Shown: piece by piece, positions 23,682 to 34,790 of the stretch
Layout: each line of letters opens with the position of its first letter
Numbering within the stretch: position 1 is the first letter of the stretch
Assembly (NCBI GenBank): GCA_944472155.2
Contig: OX235273.1
Coordinates: 82,392,793-82,456,792, forward strand
DNA: 64,000 nt
From: Trichobilharzia szidati
Lineage: Eukaryota > Platyhelminthes > Trematoda > Strigeidida > Schistosomatidae
Reading direction: 5' to 3'
Notes under the pieces: model-generated
Databases searched by the model: none
Told to the model about the DNA's origin: nothing
Seen by the model: the letters and a program-made list of their open reading frames with translations, nothing else
Position numbers and translations under genes: made by a program

Positions 23682-25415
23682 ATGGTTAGTCATACAAAAA
23701 AGCCACGAACTCAGTCACCTGTCAACGTGATTACTAATAGTATAAATATGCTCGCAACGACGAGCAGCACAACTCCCACAAAGTATGGAAATGAGGCACA
23801 CAGCTTGCCAATACGCCGCAAGCGTCGAGCTGCCGGTTCACTACCATCTACTGTGGCTGAAACTGAGGGCGAAAACTTGCTGACAAACAGCAGTAGCAAC
23901 GCTTCTACAAACTCAGCACTTGGTCCTGACATAAACCTCTTCACTTCACCCTATGTACGTGTCACAAAACTTCAGATTCCAAGTCCAGCTCCAAAACTTA
24001 CTTCAGAAATAGAACGACTAAAGCTGGCTGTAGAAGAACTGAAGACTGAGATGCGGGACATAAGGTGTAGAAAAGATATGAATGCAGGATTTTCAGAAAA
24101 TTTGGCCAACTTATCTGAACTATCAACACAGGTTGGTGATATAAAATCACAGGTCTGTGAACTTGCCCCTCTGAACATCTTGACTAAGACCATAAACCCT
24201 GGCGAACTTGACACAGAATCAGTATCTAAGATAGACACCTTGATAAACTTCATCACAACAGAGGTTATCAAAAGACTTGATACTAAACTAAGTGTGATTG
24301 TCTACAATATACCGGATAATGAGGGGTTGAAAAAGGTTCAAAGCATCTTACTTAGGGCGGCGAAAATGCCTAACTCCCAAACAAAATGTCACAGACTGAA
24401 GAAGAGTCAGCACGACCACTGCTGTCCTATACGCCTTCAGTTCGAAACGCAGACAGAGGCTAAAAAATTCACCAACACACAACGTATCCTATTACAGGAC
24501 ACAAGCTACAAACAGGTAAAAGTTGTAGCAGATAAGACAGTGATTGAAAGGCGTGCTTACAATCACCTTAATAAACCAAATGGCAGGACACCTCAAGCCA
24601 CTAAAATAGATATACACACTACCCACACGGTAGAACTCATAGCTTCCCCCCTCTCTAATCCCGTAAAAATAGCTCCAGAGAAAATGAAACCAAACGAAAG
24701 ACTTGTGAGCTATAGTCTTACTCCTAAAGTAACCTCTCCTCCCTCTACGGTGGATCTAGATATGTCTATGGACAGCCATAAGATGGTAATCAATCCCTCT
24801 TGTAAGCTGACAACATCCTCTCTTAACCAAAACGTGACAACGCAAATGGAACTCGGTAACAAAACAGGCCGAAATACGCCACTTGTTGCGAAGATTCCCC
24901 AACATATTCAGACTCCCAAGAATATCTCACGCTTTAAGGTAAATAATATTCAAAACCATGCTAGCAACCAAACTAAAAACAAAAATAAGGACATAGAGTC
25001 CAAGGACAACAACGACACAACCTACTTGCATACTGTGCCAAGTCACACTGGTAGCTGGTGTAGTGACGCTATCACGCAAAGTAGTATAGGTGACAACCCT
25101 CGAAGCTCAGCCACCAGGTACTCAGGGTCTACAAAGCATGACACACAAACTAACTTTGGCAGATTATACGGAACAAGCCTTCTGGGAAACAAACCACAGT
25201 GCAGCTACGCACATAACGACACCCATGTAAGGTCTCTTGGAATGTCCACACACAGTAGGCAGATTAACAAGTCATGGGTATCACAAGGTACCAATGATTT
25301 TTTATCCAACACATCCCTGTCAGCGCTAACCAAACAGCTGGTGGGGATGTTAACCCTTCTGAACCCATACCACCAACGTTGGCCCCCTATCGGGAAGAAA
25401 ACAGACATGGGCTAG
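23682..25415 (+). CDS. CR1-type LINE ORF1 protein (577 residues), intact
   Basis: This is an RNA-binding chaperone-type ORF1 of a CR1 LINE. The N-terminus is basic and Ser/Thr-rich. A short coiled coil lies near residues 105-130 (SEIERLKLAVEELKTEMRDI). An RRM-like segment follows, starting KLSVIVYNIPDNEGLKK (about residue 205) and running to about residue 300. The rest is a long hydrophilic, Asn/Thr-rich tail. The start is the first ATG of an open frame preceded by non-coding sequence. It overlaps ORF2 by 37 bases. No stop or frameshift interrupts it, in contrast to almost every other transposon copy in the window. Confidence 0.85.
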   Translation: MVSHTKKPRTQSPVNVITNSINMLATTSSTTPTKYGNEAHSLPIRRKRRAAGSLPSTVAETEGENLLTNSSSNASTNSALGPDINLFTSPYVRVTKLQIPSPAPKLTSEIERLKLAVEELKTEMRDIRCRKDMNAGFSENLANLSELSTQVGDIKSQVCELAPLNILTKTINPGELDTESVSKIDTLINFITTEVIKRLDTKLSVIVYNIPDNEGLKKVQSILLRAAKMPNSQTKCHRLKKSQHDHCCPIRLQFETQTEAKKFTNTQRILLQDTSYKQVKVVADKTVIERRAYNHLNKPNGRTPQATKIDIHTTHTVELIASPLSNPVKIAPEKMKPNERLVSYSLTPKVTSPPSTVDLDMSMDSHKMVINPSCKLTTSSLNQNVTTQMELGNKTGRNTPLVAKIPQHIQTPKNISRFKVNNIQNHASNQTKNKNKDIESKDNNDTTYLHTVPSHTGSWCSDAITQSSIGDNPRSSATRYSGSTKHDTQTNFGRLYGTSLLGNKPQCSYAHNDTHVRSLGMSTHSRQINKSWVSQGTNDFLSNTSLSALTKQLVGMLTLLNPYHQRWPPIGKKTDMG

Positions 25416-28400
25416 TACATACGGAACTATTAGTCACACCCAAAGAGTGTACAAGCATATGCCAAATAAAAACCTCAACCCAACTCTCCAACCTACCCAA
25501 GCCTAGAACCACGTCATTGTATAGTTTATCTAATAATCAAACCCATTACCCACTAAAAAAAACGGATAGTAACTTGACAGACATAGGTGGACAAACTAGT
25601 TGCAACACAGGGTTGATATGCCACGCGGAAACAGCGGATGCCGATCCACACTTGAACCTTATTGACGAGCTTAAACACTTCAAACACTACTTCAAATCTC
25701 AACTCTACTTAATACTTATTAATGCTAGATCTATCCTTAACAAACTACCGATGCTCAGGGCACACACGCTGGTATACAAACCCCCTATAATCATTATTAC
25801 GGAATCCTGGTGTCACTCCAATATACCAGACGAAGAGATAAGCATCGAAGGGTACATACACTTTCGCTGTGACAGGAAGAGTGGTAAGGGAGGAGGCTGT
25901 CTAATGTACTTCCTGAACACACTTACTGTATTACAGCTAGAAAATAAGGAACTCAATGACATGCACGACACCCTGTGGGTCAACGTACACTTCAAAAGTG
26001 CTACACTACTAATAGGATGTATCTACAGAGCACCTGGCACCTTTAGTGATTACGAGACACAACTTATAAATGTACTGGAGCAAGTATCCACTCTTCCATA
26101 CGAGCATAAGATCATATGTGGAGACTTCAACCTACCCGAAATCAACTGGGACTTATTAAAAGGGCCAACTAAATACGACAAGCTCTTAGGGACACTGGAC
26201 ATCTTCGGCTGGAAACAAACTGTCACTATCCCTACAAGAGGTGACAATGTACTAGACTTAATATTCTGTCACGATATAAGCCCCCTCTCAATCTTAGTGG
26301 GTTCTAAGTTTTCAGGTAGTGACCACAAAACAGTAATGTGTGCTCTGCCACTTCCACTGAATAGCAATGCAGCTCATACCTCCACTTCACAACAAGTACT
26401 ATATAGGAACTATAGTAAGGCAAACTGGACCTTAGTAGAATCAGTGCTAAGATCCTCCGAATGGAGCGAATACTTCACTACTGATGACCTCTCGAGAGCT
26501 CTGAGCATCTTCTACCATAACTCGAACACATGCTTAGATGCTGTCATTCCACTGCAAACACTTGAGCTGTCCCCACATAGGAAGTCATTCATAAAACCAA
26601 AGGATCGTATGAAACTGAAGAAACTCTCAACAAGTTACTTCAAACACCACGACTTTGGCACACTAGGTTTAATACTTAACACCCTTAGTTCCATCTCACA
26701 AGCTCGAAATTTCCGTATGAGAAACGAAGAACGCATCGCAGTAGCCAGTCCTGCTAGAGTGTATGCACTCACGGAAATCTTAAAGAAGCGAATGAATCGC
26801 AAAAATCACAGCATTTCCCTCCTCATAGACAAAGGTAGGCTATGTACTAATTCCGCAGACATGTGTGAATTATTCAACTCAACTTTTGCAGGTAACTACC
26901 TTAAGCCCACAGTCCAGTTACTCAATATACACCCTGCTACTAATGTGGCACAAACTCCATCTCCACACACACCAAACTTAATTAGCACTATTGAATTTAA
27001 CTATACTAACATTAAACAAACTATAAGAACCCTAAAATGCTCAAAAGGTTTCGGTACTGACGGCATATCATCCTATTTTTATAAATATGGTGGCCCTGAC
27101 ATTCCCTTACTCCTGCTTAAAATATTCACAATGTCCTTAGAAACCCAAACTTACCCTGATGTATGGAAAACAACGTTTATTATGCCTAAACACAAATCTG
27201 GCTCGAAAACAGACGTCAGTAACTACAGGCCAATTAATATCACACCTATAGCTTCTAGAATTATGGAGAGACTAGTTAAGGAAAACCTAATGAAGCATAT
27301 GCTTAGTTGCAATATTATAAGTCCGAACCAACATGGATTCCTAAAATCCAGATCTTGTTTAACATGCCACTTAGACTTCTTTAACTTTGTGACCAGCAGT
27401 CGTGACAGACGACAACTAGTACTTGTCATCTACTTTGACATCTCAAAGGCATTTGACCGTGTCGACCATTTACTACTAGTGCACAAGCTGAAATCCTTAG
27501 GAATAAGTGACCCGCTATTAGGATGGCTTAAATCATTCCTTAACAATAGGTCCCAAATAGTTAAACTCGGATCTATAACTTCGAAACCTAGCCAAATCAC
27601 CTCTGGTGTAGTACAAGGTAGTGTCATTGGACCCCTTCTATTTACCCTATATATTAACGACATATGCGCTTGCTTTACTCATGGTAAACCATTCATCTTT
27701 GCAGATGACCTCAAAGTAGCTTATACATTCCAACCTGATGACCTAGGGTACTTCCAGAATGTTGTACAAGAAGAACTAGATAAAGTGAATGCTTGGTCGT
27801 CTTTATGGAACCTCCAATTTAACCTTAAAAAATGTGGCTGGATCTGCTTCGGTGCACCCTCAATCGACATAAAGTTAACGCTTCAATCGGCTAACCTAAC
27901 GAAACTCCAAAGTGTCGTTGACCTAGGTCTGAGGTACTCGAGTAACCTAACATTCTCTGAGCAAGTGGCATCACAGACTCAAAAGTCGAGGATGCTCTTA
28001 GGATGCATACTCAGGAACTTTCAGGACAATCAAGCAAAGCTCATTCTGTACAAAACCTGTGTGAGGCCACTACTAGAATACTGTCCATTTATTATTAGCA
28101 GCACTCACACACGTGAAAAGCTAAGAATTGAAAGTATCCAACGATATTTTACCTCGAAACTACTAGGCTACGAATGTAAGAAAGACTACATCTCACGTTG
28201 CAAGATTCTACAACTTGACCCACTCTGGACAAGACGACTAATTATAAACCTAGTATTCTTCTATAAGGTCCTACACAAAATATCATTCTCAGACATTAAG
28301 GACATACAATTCGCGCAAGAAGGCTCTTACGATCTGCGTAACCAAAATTGCACAGTGACAATAAAAGCCTTTAAGTCAACACTCCGCGAAAACTTCTTCA

Positions 28401-28567
28401 CAGTCATGTATTCTAAAATATGGAACAATCTGCCCCTAGATATCAGGAACTGTAATACAGTTTTAAGTTTCAAACGCTCTCTGTACACACTATTTCACTC
28501 TACTGACTATATAAATAAACTATTTATTCCTAGAACGAATCAACTATTAGTCTACTACAGTACCTAA
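25379..28567 (+). CDS. CR1-type LINE ORF2: AP endonuclease plus reverse transcriptase (1,062 codons), intact
   Basis: The frame encodes an apurinic-type endonuclease (LILINARSILNKL, IIITESWC, GCIYRAPG, IICGDFNLPEINW, SGSDHKTVM; about residues 110-320) and a reverse transcriptase (SNYRPINITPIASRIME, QHGFLKSRSCL, VIYFDISKAFDRVDH, GVVQGSVIGPLLFTLYI, catalytic FADD, then FNLKKCGWICFG; about residues 560-830). A CR1 C-terminal domain ends the protein. All key catalytic motifs are present. The frame lies -1 relative to ORF1. Its first codons contain no ATG before about 25750, which is already inside the endonuclease. Translation must therefore rely on frameshifting, reinitiation or a non-ATG start. 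The element resembles the SR1-type CR1 group of schistosomes; the name is not certain. Confidence 0.9.
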   Translation: MAPYREENRHGLVHTELLVTPKECTSICQIKTSTQLSNLPKPRTTSLYSLSNNQTHYPLKKTDSNLTDIGGQTSCNTGLICHAETADADPHLNLIDELKHFKHYFKSQLYLILINARSILNKLPMLRAHTLVYKPPIIIITESWCHSNIPDEEISIEGYIHFRCDRKSGKGGGCLMYFLNTLTVLQLENKELNDMHDTLWVNVHFKSATLLIGCIYRAPGTFSDYETQLINVLEQVSTLPYEHKIICGDFNLPEINWDLLKGPTKYDKLLGTLDIFGWKQTVTIPTRGDNVLDLIFCHDISPLSILVGSKFSGSDHKTVMCALPLPLNSNAAHTSTSQQVLYRNYSKANWTLVESVLRSSEWSEYFTTDDLSRALSIFYHNSNTCLDAVIPLQTLELSPHRKSFIKPKDRMKLKKLSTSYFKHHDFGTLGLILNTLSSISQARNFRMRNEERIAVASPARVYALTEILKKRMNRKNHSISLLIDKGRLCTNSADMCELFNSTFAGNYLKPTVQLLNIHPATNVAQTPSPHTPNLISTIEFNYTNIKQTIRTLKCSKGFGTDGISSYFYKYGGPDIPLLLLKIFTMSLETQTYPDVWKTTFIMPKHKSGSKTDVSNYRPINITPIASRIMERLVKENLMKHMLSCNIISPNQHGFLKSRSCLTCHLDFFNFVTSSRDRRQLVLVIYFDISKAFDRVDHLLLVHKLKSLGISDPLLGWLKSFLNNRSQIVKLGSITSKPSQITSGVVQGSVIGPLLFTLYINDICACFTHGKPFIFADDLKVAYTFQPDDLGYFQNVVQEELDKVNAWSSLWNLQFNLKKCGWICFGAPSIDIKLTLQSANLTKLQSVVDLGLRYSSNLTFSEQVASQTQKSRMLLGCILRNFQDNQAKLILYKTCVRPLLEYCPFIISSTHTREKLRIESIQRYFTSKLLGYECKKDYISRCKILQLDPLWTRRLIINLVFFYKVLHKISFSDIKDIQFAQEGSYDLRNQNCTVTIKAFKSTLRENFFTVMYSKIWNNLPLDIRNCNTVLSFKRSLYTLFHSTDYINKLFIPRTNQLLVYYST

Positions 28568-29069
28568 ACGCGCTTAAATACCCTTACTTCCCTAAAGACT
28601 ATAAATAAACTAGTAGCATAAATGCATAAAAAGACTATTTCACTCTACCGACTATATAAATAAACTATTTATCCCTAGAACGAATCAACTATTAGTCTAC
28701 TACAGTACCTAAACGCGCTTAAATACCCTTACTTCCCTAAAGACTATAAATAAACTAGTAGTATAAATGCACAAAAAGACTATTTCACACTACCGACTAT
28801 ACAAATAAACTATTTATCCCTAGAACGAATCAACTATTAGTCTACCACAGTACCTAAACGCGCTTAAATACCCTTACTTCCCTACAGACTATAAATAAAC
28901 TAGTAGCATAAATGCATAAAAAGACTATTTCACTCTACCGACTATACAAATAAACTATTTATCCCTAGAACGAATCAACTATTAGTCTACTACAGTACCT
29001 AAACGCGCTTAAATACCCTTACTTCCCTACAGACTATAAATAAACTAGTAGCATAAATGCATAAAAAGA
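28490..29069 (+). repeat. Four tandem 145-bp units at the CR1 3' end
   Basis: The marker gaacgaatcaactattag recurs at 28533, 28678, 28823 and 28968, exactly 145 bases apart. Units differ by only a few substitutions. The first unit contains the last two dozen or so codons and the stop codon of ORF2; the others form the 3' UTR. The array ends in cataaaaagac at about 29070. Tandem 3' repeats are known in CR1-type LINEs and may serve as the reverse transcriptase recognition tail. Confidence 0.9.
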
Positions 29070-29129
29070 CATAGTAGAAACAAATTTTTGTTCATCAAAT
29101 TACAATGTACAACGAATATAATCAAACCT

Positions 29130-29900
29130 TTTAGACTCGACCTGGTTTTTCTTTGTCCTCTGGTACATTTCTGTTGTATTTACTTTGTAGTACAAGTTGC
29201 ATTGATCTACATTCCGAATGAAGCTGAGAAACAATTGAAGTCACTTACTCATATATCATCCCTCAAGGTTTGGCTAGTAATGGCTCAGCATCCTTGATGA
29301 AATCCACTGTCACCATAACTAGAGGCTGTACAGCATCTTATACAAGCACTGTCAACGATCTAAAATGGTTTTTATATAGCTTTCTACGCGTTTATCAACT
29401 TACTCGTACGGAGCAACCATGCTGTGACAAATGGCGGGCTATGGGTGACTTGAGTGCAGTAAAACAAATCTGCTTGATAATGACCAATATTAATCTACAT
29501 TCAGTTGAATTCACATCTGGTATTACTTGCAATTTAAGTGATGTCAAAATCATAAAAATAAATCACTCATTTTAAATTAATACACAATTTGAACATAAAA
29601 CAAGATACGATGCCGCACACAACAAAGTTATATGGAGGAATTGACTTCAAGCTTTATTTTTTTCCCAAATATTTGTAATTTATCCGACACGTACTTGGGT
29701 TTTTTTTGTTAATGCGAAGACAATATTTCTATATTTCTTTATGTGCTCCATTGAACGACTAACTATCAGAATGTGCTCACTAACTGATATCAGAGAGGAC
29801 AGCAACCATGTAATTTCACTATAAATCAAATTCATGCAATTTAAATAGTACTTATCCATGCCTGTACAACTGGTGTGTCCTACATTGATAGGAAAATATA
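29130..29900 (-). repeat. Unclassified dispersed repeat, inverted partner of 17420-18260
   Basis: See the partner copy for matching blocks. On the - strand a frame from 29940 to 29680 is open for 86 codons, but the corresponding stretch at 17420-17650 is broken. Coding status is unproven. Confidence 0.55.
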
Positions 29901-30224
29901 TTATTATTATTATTATGATTCCAAGACTTGTTGTAGTCATTGGTATTGCCAGGATACCACTTACTCGTTTTATGCAGCCGAAATATACAAATCTCGCTTT
30001 ATTGAGGAAACACTATAATGCCTGCAAAAGTATTGCGTCAGTTAATGAGTTTCATAAATTCTACAGAATGTTTTCTATTCAGTGATTACTGTTTGCGAAT
30101 TATCCGAGAAAACACATTTCCAATTGGGATGTTACACAAGGCTGAATTCTTAAACTGTTATCCTTATTTCATTTCAATCCAGTCACACATATATCAGTAG
30201 GATAGTCTATAAATGACTTTAGAG

Positions 30225-30560
30225 ACTTATCATCATCATCATCAGCTTACAGTTTACAGATGATATTGTACACCTAGACTACGAGAAGTAATCCCTGATA
30301 CTGGAAAATATGAAAAGAATACCGGTGTTTGATTATAGGTATCTGTGTTCTATCTCATGAGTAAAGCAGTATAATATGGCGATTGCTGTTGAGGCTACGC
30401 ATAAAGTGTTAGGTGAGGAGGGAAAGTTAGTCTTCAAGGTAGGGAAGCTGAATAGGTTGAGATGGCATACCAAGCCATCGCCTTCCTTGACGGATAATGT
30501 TAGCCAGCACATGTTCAAAATGTGTTTGGGTCGGTCAAATGAAAAACTGGTATTGGTTAA
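30225..30560 (+). pseudogene. RTE-type LINE (family 2), diverged 3' region
   Basis: The segment reads FDYRYLCSIS, LGEEGKLVFKVGKLNRLRWH and then PSPSLTDNVS. It corresponds to the RVKW...GKEGKSV...LRMPSHRLP stretch of the family 2 LINE, with substitutions and a frame change. It continues into the unclassified repeat at 30500. Confidence 0.6.
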
Positions 30561-31640
30561 TAAAATTGTTGACAGTCAGCTAGAAGAACTACTAGATATA
30601 TGTCTGCAAGTGGTGCATGCTAATCAGCAGATTTGGTGGTGGTCACAAATGTGAATCGCTCCGATCTTTAGGACAGCAACATGCATTATTTTGGCAGCTT
30701 GAGAATTAAACATGAGTTTAGAAACTGAATGTATAAAAAAAACTGAAACAATAATGACTGTACAGATTTAACTTATAAAAAATGCTTCCGCTCCTAACAT
30801 CTACAAGCTTGCTCATTTCTTGTCAAGATGCTACCCCATGGGCCATACACAAATTCGCCAGACATCCTACAGGTCACCATATCCAACATGTTCTAATCCT
30901 TCAAGCCACTTCTCTCTGAAATGTCACTTATATACTTCACGACAATCCTTCTATCTAGTTACTATTATACTCTATTTTATCTCAACTTCCTAGAACTTTA
31001 ATAAAGCTGAAATTTACTTTTTTTCCTTTTTCTCATTTACACTCTTCTCTCGCATAAAGTTCGGTTGCTCTGGTGATAAAAAACAACACTCATGTTCGAG
31101 AATAACTATGTTTTCATAGAAAACGTCATAGTTTCCATGGTAAGAACAATATAGTTAGCATCATACATTGCAAATGTGCATTATCATATTAAGTACTGTA
31201 TAGCTTATTCTTGTATTTTTCTTGTAAATATACTTCCAATAATGTATTATTCATGATTGCATTTTACACCACTTTGTAGCTGTGCAGGATTTTCTCCTCT
31301 TCCTGAAATAGCATTCAAGCACGTGGGGTCACAGTACTCACTCAAATATATGTTGTTTATCGATGGGTCATTACTATCATCTGGAAATGGAACGTAGTAT
31401 GGGTTGTCGCTCAACTTCGACGGAGACCTTCGTGAAAGATTTACAAATTAACAATTACAAGAATCTGTTCCGATTGCTTGTACTATAATTCAACAATTTG
31501 AACTTTTTAAAAAAGTGATAATGTATGCTAATTCACAATTGTAATTCGTAACATAATTGATCGTGCCTGTAAAAATGGCATGTATTTCATGTAAACTTAC
31601 ACGTTTATACGAAATATGAATTACTATTATTATTATTATT
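30500..31640 (+). repeat. Unclassified dispersed repeat, direct partner of 21730-22870
   Basis: Blocks such as atttggtggtggtcacaaat, atcatacattgcaaatgtgc and gatcgtgcctgtaaaaatgg match the other copy in order. It ends in an ATT run (31620-31643). Because it follows a family 2 RTE fragment directly, it may be a long 3' UTR of a related LINE. Confidence 0.55.
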
Positions 31641-31649
31641 ATGGCACAG

Positions 31650-31835
31650 ATGCATTCACTCTGTGTAATCTCACGTATCTATTCAACTCATGTTGTCGCT
31701 ATTTATTCTCCCTCAAATTTTCGCTTGTTAAACTTCCATTTAGTTTTATGTCTCTACCTTTGTATGGTGCATGGAATGTGGTAAACTAAACAGTTGGACT
31801 TCTTTGCGAAGTTGCCTAGGAATACTCTGTCATAC
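31650..31835 (+). repeat. RTE family 2, 3' untranslated tail
   Basis: The end resembles the tail at 3540-3745: gatgcattcactctgtgtaa, a T-rich stretch, then tatggtgcatggaatgtgg and tgcgaagtt. No coding part is present. Confidence 0.55.
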
Positions 31836-32005
31836 ATATATATTACTGATTCCAGCTGACTTAGAGCATCTTCTACCTGAACCCAACTGGTATACCGGTG
31901 ACTAAACATAATTAAGTCAAAAGGTTTTTGATATCCACTGATATAGGAAGGGCAGGTTGGCTGCCATTGTCTCCAGCTGCCAATGCGTTCATTCGGTATT
32001 TCTAT

Positions 32006-32190
32006 TTTTTAAATTTTGATTACAGCTTGATTCCACACCGTATTTTCAGTACAAGTATGGAATTTTCAGCATGGATATCGGTAGCCCAAATTTACAGGCC
32101 GACCATAGATATCGGGTGTGCGCCGGCAGGGGATCGAACCCCGGACCATGTGCGTGGTCAGCGAGAGTCCTAACCACTGTGCCACCACTG
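32006..32190 (-). mobile_element. tRNA-derived SINE, short type (type B)
   Basis: On the - strand: a tRNA-like head with B box GGTTCGATCCCC, a body including gggctaccgatatccatgct, and an A-rich end at about 32006. It is nearly identical to 38433-38629 and 1500-1692. Confidence 0.75.
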
Positions 32191-33100
32191 TAAATGAAAA
32201 CAGAAGCTTTTGAATTAAAAATTCACAAATAGCCAACAGAATACAATAATCAACTTGAAAGTGACATTGACTTGGAAACTAGAGCGGAAAAAAATATAAA
32301 TTCCTTACCACAATTACCGTTTTGGAAAGTTTCTGATTATAACCACAAACATTTACTGAAACACTAGTGAACGACAAATATGGACAGAAGTGGTAAAACG
32401 AAGCTCTGCAGAAATCACTGAGACGCCACAAACAGGAGTTTACACCAAGAATTTTAGGTGCACCCTATAATTTTTACATGAAACACATTCTCAAGCATCC
32501 TCCTGCACGATAACTGCCTTCAGGCTTAGAGACAGCTTTTTACGACTATTCTTAACAAAATCAACACAGTTCAAGCCGAATAAAAACCAGAATCACGTCA
32601 AATGCAGCTACCTAGATCAAACGAAACAAATCAGCCAAACTGAAATCAACTAGACCGCGCAAATATCCTCAGGGTAAAGGTGGAGGCGCCACTTCAAACA
32701 GGGGATATGCCATATCAACGCCCATGACGCACACCTCAGATATCCTTAAGCACCTGATCACGATGATGTTGAAGTTATCTAAACCAAAGAAAGCACTAGA
32801 ACATATTGTAGTGTGCATTTAACTCAGTAAAAATTTTTGTCAGAAAAAAGAGAATGCTGCAAGCGTTCGTAGAAGGTAGTGAGATTTTCGCCCGTTTAGG
32901 GACACTAATCTTGGCTTGTATCTATGGGTTCCATTAACTTTTAGCAGTCAAAACACCACACAAAAATGCGGAAGCACGAATTTGATGTCAGCTACACTCT
33001 TAGGTTTCTGCGACAGAAACGGGTGGTGCACAACAACGACCGAGTCGAGGTTGCCACCAAGCTGCAAAGAAATTTTCCCAAAGCCAGTAGCCGAAATATA
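32191..33100. other. Mostly unclassified; contains inverted CR1 endonuclease piece at 32650-32735
   Basis: The segment caaatatcctcagggtaaag to atcaacgccc is the reverse complement of 17198-17290. The remainder has no recognisable coding. The open frame at 32916-33128 is unassigned. Confidence 0.4.
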
Positions 33101-33299
33101 CGTGAGGCATACTCGGTGTACCAAATAATCACTGCATGAAATATAGGTTTAGGCGTCCTGCTGTACAAACCATGCTTCCATATTTGGGAACAGCATCAAG
33201 CAAAAATTCTTGTATAAATTCACCCAGCAAGAGCCTTATATGAACCGAAATGACGTCAACTGCATCCGCCTGGACAAATGAACGGGCGAATACCGCAAC

Positions 33300-34790
33300 T
33301 CGAATAAACTATACTGCACAAATGACAACAAAGTGAAGCAGCGCCTCTTCAAATATAATCGCCCCTATGCTTTTGTAGGTTTTTTTTCCGTCTAGCTTCA
33401 CCATCCTGGAGTCTAGCGAAATAGTTGCCATTGCCACTAAGATGTCCCTCAATTTTGGTAGACGGCTCAATGGCTCTTAACCACTGCCTAAACTAAAGCC
33501 CGGTAAGTTGCCAGGGCCTAGTGAACTCCACCCTGGACTCTTAGTCTCCTTGGTAGTTGTAATAGACATCCCATTTATGGAGACTTCCGAAATGTCTCTG
33601 ATTCAGGCTGGGCTACCCAGGGGCTGCAAGGATGCAATAATAAACCCCATCTTAAAAGGAGGGAACTGACAATTGTCATCTAACAACGGGCTTGTAAACC
33701 CGACATGCATTTTAACAAAGGTATTAGGGACAATCAGTAGGGATGAGTCAATAGCCCACATTGAGAAACATAGCTTGGTGGCGAAGGAACATGTATTCCG
33801 ACCTGGAGACTCAGTCTGGCAAGCTTGCTGTTGGGTTTGCAAGGCTGGGTACAAGCCAGGGACAAAAACTTACTGCTTGACATTGCTTCTATTGATCTCA
33901 GTAAGGCATTCCATAAAGTGTCCCGTTTAGGTCTCCTCAGTAATATAAAATGATTTAGAATAGACGAATATCTGTTTGACTGGTTCAGAGACTACTTTCT
34001 GAGCAGGAGGCAAAAGGTATGCTGTCTAAGAGGGGAGCGGTATTGGACGTAGTGCCACGAGGGATTGTACTAGGTCCCATGTTATCTCCATCACACGCAG
34101 ATGGATAACTGAAAATTCTCGCCTCACCTTCACCATCATTTGTGGACGAAATTAACACCTGGAAAACTACAAATAATAATGATACCTCAGTTTTGAAAGG
34201 TGATTTAGATAAATTAACTGAGTGGAATCGCTGTTAGCCATGATTTGAAAACTATTGCATATTGTAATGTAAGTGCAACTAAGGCTTTTCTAATGCCACA
34301 GGCTTTCAGATGATTAAATGAGTGAATGTTCAGAATAACCTGTGCAACATATGTCAGGCGTAATATAGGATACCGTTTATAAGATGAAGGTTGAAGCTTC
34401 AGGGGGAAGCGGGTATCTAAGGGAGAGTACGGTGGGTAGGAACCAAATTATGCAGTTGTATCTCACAAATTTCTTATGAGAAGAGGTTGGAACATTTAAA
34501 TTTCCCCCAGTTATCATACTCAAGGACGGCAGGTAGATTTATTCTGACATGTCGTATGTGATTTGAGGATTGATCTTCCCAACCTTTTCTCTTGCTGCAG
34601 GATACCTTTGCGAGGTCACCACAGAAAGGTATTGAAGCCATAGAAAAATAAAATCTGTGTGTAGTTTAGATTCTCACGTAGAGTGGACATTGAATGGAAC
34701 TCCTTAATCGGTTATTTAGTATCAGATCCATGGGTGAACGCCTTCAAAGAGAAGTTAGGTGTATATACTGCAACGACTAACACAGGCCAC
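33300..34790 (+). pseudogene. CR1-type LINE, 3' half (reverse transcriptase), decayed
   Basis: Frames change several times, but the CR1 RT order is clear: KPGKLPGPSELHPGLL (about 33500), DAIINPILKGGN, LTKVLGTISRDES, HVFRPGDSVWQ, ASIDLSKAFHKVSRLGLLSN (first catalytic Asp, about 33890-33950), FDWFRDYFLSRRQKV, then IVLGPMLS. The YADD segment is lost. The C-terminal pieces YEKRLEHLNFPQLSYSR (about 34480) and EWNSLIGYLVSDPWVNAFKE (about 34690) follow. The copy is dead. Its orientation matches the CR1 5' half at 15960-17295. Confidence 0.75.

Noticed and set aside
28490..29069. CRISPR array or satellite
   Set aside because: The units are directly adjacent without spacers, 145 bp long, and part of a LINE 3' end.
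32916..33128. Small + strand gene
   Set aside because: 70 codons without recognisable features inside a transposon-rich stretch.
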